42,251 bases of DNA from Burkholderiales bacterium (GTDB lineage: Bacteria; Pseudomonadota; Gammaproteobacteria; Burkholderiales; JABEVD01): the NCBI GenBank assembly GCA_019753155.1, contig JAIELG010000036.1:1-42251 (forward strand). The letters run 5' to 3'. The translations under genes were made by a program, and so were the position numbers. Shown piece by piece: positions 9,307-18,100 of the stretch; positions within the stretch are counted from its first letter, which is position 1, and each line of letters begins with the position of its first letter. The notes under the pieces were generated by a model. The model searched no databases. It was not told where the DNA came from and saw only the letters and a program-made list of their open reading frames with translations.

Positions 9307-10272
9307 TCAATCCCCAACCAGCAGATCCAATTCGTAAAATTCATGCACTGCACCGCCTCCACCAAATTCGCATTTAAATTTATACAAACCCTCATTAAGG
9401 ACCATGCCCTGGTTTTCATTGCTGATCCCAAAGTCAAACCAACGCATCTTCCTCTGAACTGCGGCATCGATACAGTGTTCTAAAATTGCATCCAGTGCAG
9501 AGATCTCATATCCCTCGTCGCTGGATGCGATGTATTGGGCATGATGGGCCGTTGGCGTAACGAACACAACCACCCCGGCCACGACATGTTCATTCAACCG
9601 CCCGCAGACACAGCGAATGTTGGCCGGGAACCGCTCGGACAACATCATAATTTCTTCCAAAGTATGAACAGGCTTCACACCGTGCTTGTTCGCAAGGTTA
9701 TAGGTCAAAACACCCCAAAGCGCAGACAAATATTGATTCCCCTCTACAATCTCGATACCTGATTTGATGGCTTTTTTTAAGCTTCTACGACGACGTTCGC
9801 TAACAGGGAAACGATGTTGCAAATCGATTGCGCTGCTCAAATCGCAGCGCGTGCGTAACGCCCCCAGCCTGAATAAGGCATACAGATCATCTTGTGCAAG
9901 CGCCTGATGATAAAAGGTTGGAACGGCCTTGTATATCAATCTGACACATCCCTGTACGCGATAGCAACGGCAAATCTCCGTAAAAGCATTAATCATTCGT
10001 TCGCCACGCAGGCCACCTTGGTGAAGTATGCCCCCATAGGTAATGCCTGGATGTGAAACAACACAAGTGCTTTCACCCGGACTGAGCGCTGCGGGGAAAA
10101 GACCAACCCACTTGCCGTCTTCTTCGATAATCAGTGATCGATCCGCAAAACGATCGCCATGATAAGAAAGAAAACGACGGGTATGCAACAAGGTTGCCTG
10201 CAATGAGTCCCCGCAAAAATCGTCCCAGGCATCAGCATCGTCCGGGCTGTATGTCCGTACATTTAGGCTCAC
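9307..10272 (-). CDS. GNAT/FemAB-like acyltransferase
   Basis: The protein (321 aa) resembles the FemAB/BioF2-like acetyltransferase-6 fold common in polysaccharide loci. It has a two-lobed N-terminal part (WDDFCGDSLQATLLHTRRFL), a basic SERRRRSLKKAIKSGIEI segment and a C-terminal GNAT-like half (NEHVVAGVVVFVTPTAHHAQYIASSDEG, then DFGISNENQGMVLNEGLYKFKCEFGG). The FGISNENQG...LYKFKCEFG ending is typical of this group. It may transfer an acyl or aminoacyl group to the 3-amino sugar made by the neighbouring fdtA/fdtB genes, but that is inference. It starts at GTG 10272, overlapping the upstream stop by four bases. Confidence 0.75.
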   Translation of the reverse strand: MSLNVRTYSPDDADAWDDFCGDSLQATLLHTRRFLSYHGDRFADRSLIIEEDGKWVGLFPAALSPGESTCVVSHPGITYGGILHQGGLRGERMINAFTEICRCYRVQGCVRLIYKAVPTFYHQALAQDDLYALFRLGALRTRCDLSSAIDLQHRFPVSERRRRSLKKAIKSGIEIVEGNQYLSALWGVLTYNLANKHGVKPVHTLEEIMMLSERFPANIRCVCGRLNEHVVAGVVVFVTPTAHHAQYIASSDEGYEISALDAILEHCIDAAVQRKMRWFDFGISNENQGMVLNEGLYKFKCEFGGGGAVHEFYELDLLVGD

Positions 10273-11195
10273 TCGACCTCCAACATGGCAACACCAAAAC
10301 CAGTCGCCCCAAAATCATTCCCATTGTAGAAACACAGCGTCCGATTTCCCGCTTTCACAATGGCCGCATATTCAATCGCATCGCTATCCCAACCTTGATC
10401 TGAGACATCCAAACCCATTTCCGCATCTTTCCGAACCCAGTGGAGTCCATCCGATGACTCAGCGTACCCCATACGGTAAGCGCATGGTATCTTTTTGCGT
10501 ATACCGTAAAATAACTGATAGAAGTTATCTCGTTGAACAACATAAGGTCGACCAAATCCATGCTCCTTTTCACGATCGACAGATAAAACAACACGTCCTT
10601 CTTCAGGCCAGTTAATTCCATCTGCAGATTCGGCATAACGAATATCGTAAACCGGCATTGTTTTACCATCAATCTCTTCCCACTCGCCCCCGGCCACATA
10701 CCACATGCGGTATCCCCCCCCCACTGCTGGCGATACGAACGGCCCACAGCGGAAATGCATTTCCGTAGCAGAACGCTCAAGGATAGGTGTTGTTTTGACC
10801 TTCTTAAAACTCTCACCATCGTCATAACTAACCGCCAGACCAGTTAAGAGTCGATAGCGAATGCGGTGGCACAGCTCGAATCCAACAAAATACATAAATA
10901 ATCGGCCATCCTGAGTCGGAACAACCGAGGTTTGAAACACACCATTGTCATCAAAAGATCCAGGAGCTCCTACATCAAGAACAGGAGACTCCGACACTCG
11001 CAAAACGCGCAATGGGTTTTCCGGATCTATATCAACGAAACCAATTCGTCCTACATTGTACTCATCACGGCACTGAATATAAATCCGCAACGTTCCATTT
11101 TTCAACCATAGCGGTGTAGGACAGGTCGCATATTTTCTTGCCCACCACAAATCGCCACTTGCTTGCCAAACCACCCCAAGTTTGCGCCACTTCAT
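10269..11195 (-). CDS. Five-bladed beta-propeller (GH43/GH32-like) protein
   Basis: The 308-aa protein shows the repeated blade pattern of the glycosyl hydrolase 43/32/68/130 superfamily: CPTPLWLKNGTLRIYIQCRD, SVVPTQDGRLFMYFVGFE, GLAVSYDDGESFKK, GPFVSPAVGGGYRMWYVAGG, IRYAESADGINWP, GRPYVVQRDNFYQLFYGIR and MGYAESSDGLHWV. There is no signal peptide, so it should be cytoplasmic. Uncharacterised homologues occur in O-antigen clusters, and a catalytic role is not established. It overlaps both neighbours by four bases, so it is an integral part of the operon. Possible roles include editing or binding of a nucleotide sugar; I do not assign a function. Confidence 0.72.
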   Translation of the reverse strand: MKWRKLGVVWQASGDLWWARKYATCPTPLWLKNGTLRIYIQCRDEYNVGRIGFVDIDPENPLRVLRVSESPVLDVGAPGSFDDNGVFQTSVVPTQDGRLFMYFVGFELCHRIRYRLLTGLAVSYDDGESFKKVKTTPILERSATEMHFRCGPFVSPAVGGGYRMWYVAGGEWEEIDGKTMPVYDIRYAESADGINWPEEGRVVLSVDREKEHGFGRPYVVQRDNFYQLFYGIRKKIPCAYRMGYAESSDGLHWVRKDAEMGLDVSDQGWDSDAIEYAAIVKAGNRTLCFYNGNDFGATGFGVAMLEVE

Positions 11196-11869
11196 TCTTT
11201 CACCTTAAAAAAACGTAATGCGGAAATCTTGGCAGGTTGCGGCTGCTCACCTTTGAACAACTGATTGGATTCGGTACTTCGAACTATGGTAACACCAAGA
11301 CCAACCCAATTATCTTCACCAATAGTCACATTGTTCGCCAATGTTGCGTTAACACCTATGAAAGAATTACGACCAATATCACAAAACCCTGAGATCACCA
11401 CATGGGAAGAAATGAAACAATTATCTTGAACTACGGAGTGATGACCTATGTGGTTGCCACTCCACAGCACGACATTGTTACCGATTTTAACAAAAGGCTG
11501 AAGCGTGTTGTCTTCAAAAATGAAGCAATGCTCACCTAATTGCACATTAGGCCAAACAAATGCCCGACTACTGATGTAACTGACAGGTCGATAGCCCTTA
11601 GCTTTAGCTGAACGATAAAGACGTGTGCGCAAACGATTGAGTTGAGAATAAACCAGTGCAGCGAAGAACTCCACCTCACCTGGATTAAAATGTTCCTCAA
11701 TCTGTTCAAATGGGTGTATTGGCAAACCGAATAGCTCGTTTTTTTTCAGATAAGCCGACTCGACAACGAAACCTACGACTTCATATTCCGAATCATGAGT
11801 AAAACACTCATAGGCAACCTCGGCAAAAGCACTATCGCCAATAATGAATAGTTTTTTCGTTTTTCTCAT
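11192..11869 (-). CDS. NeuD/PglD-family left-handed beta-helix acetyltransferase
   Basis: The protein (225 aa) has an N-terminal Rossmann-like nucleotide-sugar domain (KKLFIIGDSAFAEVAYECF, then VVGFVVE) and a C-terminal hexapeptide-repeat helix (PNVQLGEHCFIFEDNTLQP, VVLWSGNHIGHHSVV, FIGVNATLANNVTIGEDNWV). The GNHIGHHS histidines are the usual catalytic region. Family members acetylate an amino or hydroxyl group of a UDP- or dTDP-sugar with acetyl-CoA. Here the natural candidate is the 3-amino sugar from fdtA/fdtB. It is not the QdtC/FdtC type expected for that pathway, so the assignment is tentative. It overlaps the next gene by four bases. Confidence 0.85.
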   Translation of the reverse strand: MRKTKKLFIIGDSAFAEVAYECFTHDSEYEVVGFVVESAYLKKNELFGLPIHPFEQIEEHFNPGEVEFFAALVYSQLNRLRTRLYRSAKAKGYRPVSYISSRAFVWPNVQLGEHCFIFEDNTLQPFVKIGNNVVLWSGNHIGHHSVVQDNCFISSHVVISGFCDIGRNSFIGVNATLANNVTIGEDNWVGLGVTIVRSTESNQLFKGEQPQPAKISALRFFKVKE

Positions 11870-11878
11870 TTTATTGTC

Positions 11879-12631
11879 CTATGGCCGTACAATTAAAATG
11901 TCTTCCCGACGATTCGCCATTGGAAGGTCTATGTTCTGCGGTAAAACATACGCATCGAAACCTTGCGCTCGTGCACGCTGTAGCAATGACAGGATCACGG
12001 CATCATCGATTTGCGCATGCTCAATCCGGTTAAATTCCACCTCAGGCATGTCAGTGGTTTTCATAAACTCTTGGTGAAATCGAATACCTGTCTCGCTGGC
12101 AAAAAAGCGCTTGCGCTTCGATACATTAGGAATATCTCCGATCAACATTTGACCTCCTGGTGCCAACAAAGACAGCGATATGTCCAGGAAACGAAAAATC
12201 GACGTATCCACAAAAATATAATGGAGCACACTGTAGCAAAGAATCACATCCACCTTACCAGCAGTTCGATCAATCAGTTGGGTGCAATCCGGGTAAAAGG
12301 CCGCGATCTTCTCAACACATGGATCTTCCGGCAATTGATCCAACATTTCTGGCGAATCCACCAAAATTAACGAATGCTTTCTGGGCTTGCAATGGTTCAC
12401 CATTATCCGCGGCAAATCGCTGCATCCGGGACCAATATCTAATATAGTTTTGCCCTCTTCATTAAGCAGAGTTAACTTGCCTACTATATCCTTGAATATC
12501 AGCTCCTCCTTGCCACTACGGTAAGCGTCAGGGAACCCTATACGCTCGTATTTTGACAATGACTCGTCTTTAGCTAATTTCCGAAAATCTTCGAAACCAA
12601 GGTTGGCAAAGCGATTGGATTTATTGCTCAA
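11879..12631 (-). CDS. Class I SAM-dependent methyltransferase
   Basis: The protein (about 250 aa) carries KTILDIGPGCSDLPRIMV (motif I), HSLILVDSPEML, VDVILCYSVLHYIF and LAPGGQMLIGDIPN, a standard SAM-dependent fold. I chose a TTG start at 12631 (MSNKSNRFANLGFEDF): GGAG lies seven bases upstream. The longer frame from a GTG at 12682 adds a hydrophobic 17-residue stretch without a ribosome site. The substrate is unknown, probably a sugar or glycan intermediate. It sits at the head of the tightly packed group of genes running down to wzx, nine bases before the acetyltransferase. Confidence 0.8.
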   Translation of the reverse strand: MSNKSNRFANLGFEDFRKLAKDESLSKYERIGFPDAYRSGKEELIFKDIVGKLTLLNEEGKTILDIGPGCSDLPRIMVNHCKPRKHSLILVDSPEMLDQLPEDPCVEKIAAFYPDCTQLIDRTAGKVDVILCYSVLHYIFVDTSIFRFLDISLSLLAPGGQMLIGDIPNVSKRKRFFASETGIRFHQEFMKTTDMPEVEFNRIEHAQIDDAVILSLLQRARAQGFDAYVLPQNIDLPMANRREDILIVRP

Positions 12632-12887
12632 TTCAAGACTCCGACTCAAATAAATTATAGGAATTATCCCTTGTTTTAACACGCATCGACCAATATTTCA
12701 TTTCACGAAACCCGAGTTATTATCCCCGCAAGGAACACTAGTCATCTTGTTCTATCGTTCGAACACATTACCGACCATCGCCAGCATTACTCGTTTTTTA
12801 ATTTACCTTAATCCCAATTAGGAAGTTCAAGAAATTGTTTGGCCGTTCCCTTAATGCACCTTGATACTCAAGTATTCCGAGTCTAGT
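12632..12887. other. Intergenic gap; possible promoter region for the downstream glycan genes
   Basis: About 250 bases of A+T-rich sequence separate the reductase gene from the methyltransferase. No open frame is convincing. On the minus strand a TTGAAC box is followed about 19 bases later by TAAATT (around 12795-12830), a poor sigma-70 match. This is also about where base composition changes from the G+C-richer middle region to the A+T-richer left region, so it may mark a join. Confidence 0.35.
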
Positions 12888-13823
12888 TCACATGTAATCA
12901 AGATGATTTAAAATTCTTTCCGATTCCCGCAATACTCCTTCGAGCGAAGTCAAAGAAGGCTCATATCCAAAATCAGCAGCTCTCGTGTTCAGCGAATAAT
13001 AATGGGGCTTGTTGCCAGTTGCATTGACACCGGGGGACGCTGCGCTTATTTCATATCGCAGCCCGAACTTTTCTTCCATCGCGGCCAACAGGTTTGGTTT
13101 GTCGATTGGCGCCCTGGTATAGCAATCGACGGCCACATTGGCTGCCGGCGCGCAAAGCAGCACACTCACCAATCCATGAAAATCGGATGGATGCAGGAAA
13201 TCACGCACGATGTATTCAGGCGAGGTCTTCAACACGGTCCTGTCTCGAATGGCACGCAGAATATCCGTAATCAGAAAGCGCGCAGAGATATCCTGAGTAT
13301 GACTGAAATAATTGAACACGCGTATGTCGATAATGGGCAATTCAGGATGCGAACGATGCCTGCATTCCGCATGCAGCTTTGCAACGCCATACCATTCATG
13401 CGGCGCCGGATTGTTTATCGATACGACTGCCGGCGTATTGCGGGTCGCCGGCTCAACGAAACTCGATCCATATGCAGCGCCGCTGCTCAGGAACAAGTAG
13501 CGGCATGCCGGGTGTCTCTGCAAATAATCCAGCACCAGATCATCAAAGCGCAGGGTGATATCGAATATCGAATTGCCCATCGCAACCGCCTGCGCAGGAT
13601 TGCCGACACCCACGAAGTTGATGACGGCATCGAATTCCTGTTTCCCAAAGTCTGAAAAATCATCTGCCGGGTAACGCCCTGACAGCCCGGTAAAGTCCAG
13701 CCATCTCGCCACCTCATCCGGGCGTCGTGCGAACAGGTGCAGATCATTGTCATCTTCAACTGAAAACGAAACGATCAAGTCCCTGGCAATCCGGCTGGTC
13801 GCACCTAGAATGGCTATTTTCAT
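12888..13823 (-). CDS. NAD-dependent epimerase/dehydratase-family reductase, YerF-like candidate
   Basis: This extended-SDR protein (311 aa) begins MKIAILGATSRIARDL, a GxxxxxA variant of the Rossmann dinucleotide loop. It has LFLSSGAAYGS with the catalytic Ser, EWYGVAKLHAE (Y-x3-K), NYFSHTQDISARFLITDIL and VRDFLHPSDFHGLV. It follows the ThDP-dependent enzyme by five bases. In yersiniose biosynthesis a YerE carboligase attaches a two-carbon unit to CDP-4-keto-3,6-dideoxyglucose and a reductase (YerF) reduces the new ketone; this pairing suggests the same role. The similarity is inferred from context and family, not from a direct alignment. I used ATG 13823 rather than a TTG at 13832. Confidence 0.82.
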   Translation of the reverse strand: MKIAILGATSRIARDLIVSFSVEDDNDLHLFARRPDEVARWLDFTGLSGRYPADDFSDFGKQEFDAVINFVGVGNPAQAVAMGNSIFDITLRFDDLVLDYLQRHPACRYLFLSSGAAYGSSFVEPATRNTPAVVSINNPAPHEWYGVAKLHAECRHRSHPELPIIDIRVFNYFSHTQDISARFLITDILRAIRDRTVLKTSPEYIVRDFLHPSDFHGLVSVLLCAPAANVAVDCYTRAPIDKPNLLAAMEEKFGLRYEISAASPGVNATGNKPHYYSLNTRAADFGYEPSLTSLEGVLRESERILNHLDYM

Positions 13824-13828
13824 TATGT

Positions 13829-15538
13829 TCAATCTTTCAGCTTTGGAAACTGCTCATCCAGCTTCGATCCAAAGGCCAGGCGCGGACGGCATTCCGTCGC
13901 GCCATCCATCATGATTTCAATGAGCAGGGGAGCCTTGCGGCCTGCGATCAGATTGAGGACTCGATCCGCATCCTCTGCATTGGCCACGCGATGCGCCTCG
14001 ATTCCATAGGCCATTGCAATATCGGTGAATGAAGGGCTGCTGTAGCCTTTGCGGGTGGATTGGTCGCGACCGTCGAAATACATATCCTGGAAATTCTTCA
14101 CCATCCCCAGCACCGAATTGTTCATGACAATGATGGTCATATCCAGCCCCAGGCGATTGAGCGTGTCCAGTTCCTGGATGTTGATTTGCAGGCTTCCATC
14201 CCCGGTAATCACCACGACCTTGTTCCGGGACTGGATCGCCACCCCCAATGCCGTGGGCAAGGCGAAACCCATCGCTCCCATGCCCCCGCTGTAATGAACA
14301 GACTGATTGGCGGACAAGCGCAGGCTTTGCGCCGCCCACATCTGATGGTTCCCCACATCGCAGACATAATCGACAGGGTGCAGAGCCAAACTGCAATTCA
14401 GTTTCCTGAATAACTCGCTGGGACTGATCTCCCAGTCCGTATACTCATCGACCTGAGCTCTATCGCGTTGCTTATGCAGTTCGACCGACCAGTTTTCATC
14501 CACGTTTGGAAACGCATCCTCTCGCAAGGGAAATGCCCTGAAAAAACTTTCAGCCGTCGCGCAGATGTTCAGGTCAGCCTTGACCCGATTGCCCAACTGG
14601 GAAGGATCGATGTCGATCTGGACGATGTGCGCCTTGCGTGCGAAATCCTCCACGTCAGAACCCGTTTGCCGAACATCGAGCCGCGCGCCCGCCACGATCA
14701 GCAAATCACAGTTCTGCACCGCCCAGTTGGCCTCCCGATTACCATAACTTCCGATCATGTTGAAGTAATTGTCGCGCGCGACCACCCGTTCATGCCCCAT
14801 GAGCGTCGACACGTAAGGAATGCCCAACGCATCTGCCGCCCCCAGCCACGCATCCATCGAATCCGACCAGCGCGCGCCGCCTCCGATACAAATCAGCGGC
14901 CGCCGCGCACCCTTGCACAACACCTCCAGTTTCATCAGCTCGCCTGCCTCGATTTCAGGTCCCTTGTCGATTTCCAGCGGCAGGTTCAACCATTGCTCGA
15001 CCAGGGCATCGGGAATCCCGGCGCGCTGAACATCGTTCGGAATATCCAGCAACACCGGCCCCAGTCTTCCGCTCAACGATATCGACAAAGCCTTATGCAA
15101 TGCCGGCAATAAATCATCGGGGCTATCCACCCTCACCGCGTACTTGGTCAATGAGCGCACGACTTCCACAATATCCAGTTCCTGAAAACCTTGCTGCCTG
15201 ATAGCCAAGTCGCCTTTGAGTTCGCGCGTGTTGACCTGCCCGGTGATGAACAGGCACGGGACCGAATCGAACCAGCAACTCCCTATGCCGGTTATCAAAT
15301 TGGTTGCGCCCGGACCGCTCGTCCCCATCGCCACTGCGATCGTTTTCCCTTTGGTGTGTCTTGCCACACCTTCCGCAGCAAACGCCGCGGATTGTTCATG
15401 GTGCATCGAGACGATGTTGAACTGCCCCGACTCGGCGAAGCTGTCGAGAAGATGGGTAATCATCCCCCCCACGAGCTCGAAGCAGGTTTGAACCCGATGG
15501 GCTATCAGAAATGTTGCCAGTGCGTCGGAAGCTTTCAA
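13829..15538 (-). CDS. ThDP-dependent acetolactate-synthase-family enzyme, YerE-like candidate
   Basis: The protein (569 aa) has the three-domain layout of acetolactate synthases. The N-terminal pyrimidine-binding domain carries the catalytic Glu in SMHHEQSAAFAAEG (about residue 48) and TSGPGATNLITGI. The central domain follows (about 195-330; PLICIGGGARWS), then the ThDP-binding domain with GDGSLQINIQELDTLNRL...VMNN. It is too diverged and oddly placed to be the housekeeping IlvB, and no ilvN follows. YerE of Yersinia, in this family, adds an acetyl unit from pyruvate to C4 of CDP-4-keto-3,6-dideoxyglucose. With rfbFGH present, that role is the best guess. It starts at TTG with AGGG six bases upstream. 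Confidence 0.87.
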   Translation of the reverse strand: MKASDALATFLIAHRVQTCFELVGGMITHLLDSFAESGQFNIVSMHHEQSAAFAAEGVARHTKGKTIAVAMGTSGPGATNLITGIGSCWFDSVPCLFITGQVNTRELKGDLAIRQQGFQELDIVEVVRSLTKYAVRVDSPDDLLPALHKALSISLSGRLGPVLLDIPNDVQRAGIPDALVEQWLNLPLEIDKGPEIEAGELMKLEVLCKGARRPLICIGGGARWSDSMDAWLGAADALGIPYVSTLMGHERVVARDNYFNMIGSYGNREANWAVQNCDLLIVAGARLDVRQTGSDVEDFARKAHIVQIDIDPSQLGNRVKADLNICATAESFFRAFPLREDAFPNVDENWSVELHKQRDRAQVDEYTDWEISPSELFRKLNCSLALHPVDYVCDVGNHQMWAAQSLRLSANQSVHYSGGMGAMGFALPTALGVAIQSRNKVVVITGDGSLQINIQELDTLNRLGLDMTIIVMNNSVLGMVKNFQDMYFDGRDQSTRKGYSSPSFTDIAMAYGIEAHRVANAEDADRVLNLIAGRKAPLLIEIMMDGATECRPRLAFGSKLDEQFPKLKD

Positions 15539-15586
15539 TGCGTACCCTGTTCTAAAAATTCACGCCGATATCCGCTCACAAATGGA

Positions 15587-16627
15587 TCAGGAGCGAAACA
15601 GGCCGGCGATGTTTTCCCTGTTCGGTCGATTCACTACGCCTTTTTCCGTAACCAGTGCAGTAACCAGCTCGGCCGGCGTTATATCGAAAGCGGGATTGCG
15701 AACCTTGACTCCCTTCGCCGCCCACTGCGCATCCCTAAATCCAGTGACTTCTTCGGCCGAGCGCTCCTCGATGGGAATGGCCGCACCATCACGGACAGCC
15801 AAATCGATGGTCGATAAGGGGCAGGCCACATAAAACGGGATGCCATGCCGCCGTGCCAGCACTGCAACCATGTAGGTGCCAATCTTGTTCGCCACATCGC
15901 CATTGGCCGCCACACGATCCGTACCCACCACCACCGCGTCGACCTCGCCTCGGCTCATCATGAAGCCCGCCATGTTGTCGGTTATCAATGTCACCGGAAT
16001 ATTCTCCTGTACCATTTCCCACGCCGTCAGCCGTGCGCCTTGCAGGAAAGGGCGCGTTTCGTCGGCAATGACGGAGATTTTTTTGCCGGCCTCCACTGCA
16101 GAGCGGAGTATGCCAAGCGCAGTGCCATGCCCCGCAGTAGCCAGGGCGCCGGCGTTGCAATGGGTCAACACGCGCGCCCCATCCGGCAGCAACTCAGCGC
16201 CGAACGCCCCCATTGCGCGATTGATGCGAATGTCTTCCGATCTAATCTCATGTGCTTCGTCCAACAGACGCCGCGCCACGGCAGCATTATCCTGCCCCGC
16301 CATGCTCCCCCAGACCCGGCGCATACGTTCCAGACCCCAGAACAGGTTGACCGCCGTCGGGCGGCTTTGCGCCAGCACTGTAAAGCCCGCCTCCATTCCA
16401 CTTTCGAACGCTGTCGTAAAAGCGCCTTGCAGACGCAACGCCTCCAGCGCCACTCCATATGCCGCCGCCACGCCGATGGCCGGCGCGCCGCGCACCACCA
16501 TGCTGCGTATCCCATCAGCCACCGAAGCGGCGGAATCATAGCTCGAATACTCAAATGCAGCGGGCAAAATACGCTGGTCTATCATTTCCAGCTTGTTGCC
16601 TGCCCATCGCAGTGTTTCAATCTTCAT
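15587..16627 (-). CDS. mtnA: S-methyl-5-thioribose-1-phosphate isomerase
   Basis: The protein (346 aa, normal length) is an eIF2B-related aldose-ketose isomerase. Clear signatures are IRSMVVRGAPAIGVAAAYG near residue 45, VLTHCNAGALATAGHGTALG with the catalytic Cys (about 160), ETRPFLQGARLTAWEM, and VVVGTDRVAANGDVANKIGTY with the catalytic Asp (about 240). It converts methylthioribose-1-phosphate to methylthioribulose-1-phosphate; some relatives also use 5-deoxyribose-1-phosphate. It lies four bases after apt and is in one group with mtnP and a class II aldolase, which supports nucleoside salvage. The eukaryote-like mtnB/C/D route is not seen here. Confidence 0.95.
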   Translation of the reverse strand: MKIETLRWAGNKLEMIDQRILPAAFEYSSYDSAASVADGIRSMVVRGAPAIGVAAAYGVALEALRLQGAFTTAFESGMEAGFTVLAQSRPTAVNLFWGLERMRRVWGSMAGQDNAAVARRLLDEAHEIRSEDIRINRAMGAFGAELLPDGARVLTHCNAGALATAGHGTALGILRSAVEAGKKISVIADETRPFLQGARLTAWEMVQENIPVTLITDNMAGFMMSRGEVDAVVVGTDRVAANGDVANKIGTYMVAVLARRHGIPFYVACPLSTIDLAVRDGAAIPIEERSAEEVTGFRDAQWAAKGVKVRNPAFDITPAELVTALVTEKGVVNRPNRENIAGLFRS

Positions 16628-16630
16628 GAT

Positions 16631-17158
16631 CTAGTCGCCCTCGAATTCGCACAACGCAAACACCTTCTGACCATGCTTTTCCAGTCGCTTGCGCCCGCCA
16701 ATATCCGGCAGGTCAATGACGAAACAGCATTCGACGACCTGCCCGCCCATATTCCCGATCAGCTTACATGCCGCTTCCGCCGTGCCTCCGGTAGCGATAA
16801 GATCGTCCACCAGCAGCACCTTCTCACCCTTTTCGATCGCATCGATGTGAATTTCGATGCGATCGGTGCCATATTCGAGCTCATAATCGTGACCGATGGT
16901 TTCAGCGGGCAGCTTCCCCTTCTTGCGAATCGGCACAAAACCCTTGCCCAGCGCGTATGCCAGCGGCGCACCCACAATAAAACCTCGTGACTCGATGCCG
17001 GCGACCTTGTCGATCTTCACGTCAGCATAGCGGCGCGCCAGTTCATCCACCGTGACGCGCAAACCCACCGAATCCTTGAGCAAGGTAGTAATGTCGCGGA
17101 ACATGATACCCTGCTTGGGATAGTGTGGTACGGTACGGATGCGGGATTTGATCGGCAT
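16631..17158 (-). CDS. apt: Adenine phosphoribosyltransferase
   Basis: This type I PRTase (175 aa) converts adenine and PRPP to AMP. It has IRTVPHYPKQGIMFRDITTLL at the N-terminus, KVAGIESRGFIVGAPLAYALG, FVPIRKKGKLP, and the PRPP-binding VLLVDDLIATGGTAEA (about residues 115-130). Placed between mtnP and mtnA, it would recover the adenine released by mtnP. The gene is 26 bases after mtnP and four before mtnA, so the group is almost certainly co-transcribed. Confidence 0.97.
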   Translation of the reverse strand: MPIKSRIRTVPHYPKQGIMFRDITTLLKDSVGLRVTVDELARRYADVKIDKVAGIESRGFIVGAPLAYALGKGFVPIRKKGKLPAETIGHDYELEYGTDRIEIHIDAIEKGEKVLLVDDLIATGGTAEAACKLIGNMGGQVVECCFVIDLPDIGGRKRLEKHGQKVFALCEFEGD

Positions 17159-17184
17159 GTTGACTCCTGTAGTGTTGGCTATGT

Positions 17185-18072
<888 letters not shown>

Positions 18073-18100
18073 GCCAGTTTCCCCTTTTCCATGAATTCGT

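Noticed and set aside
12864..12875. ATACT-CA-AGTAT inverted repeat as an operator or terminator
   Set aside because: The stem is only five pairs, with no T-tract and no second copy nearby; it is too short to support.
13829..15538. Housekeeping acetolactate synthase (ilvB)
   Set aside because: There is no ilvN or ilvC neighbour, the start is a weak TTG within a sugar locus, and the paired SDR fits a sugar-branching role better.
15845..16990. 381-codon plus-strand frame opposite mtnA and apt
   Set aside because: mtnA and apt are certain on the other strand; the composition here is His/Arg-rich shadow sequence.
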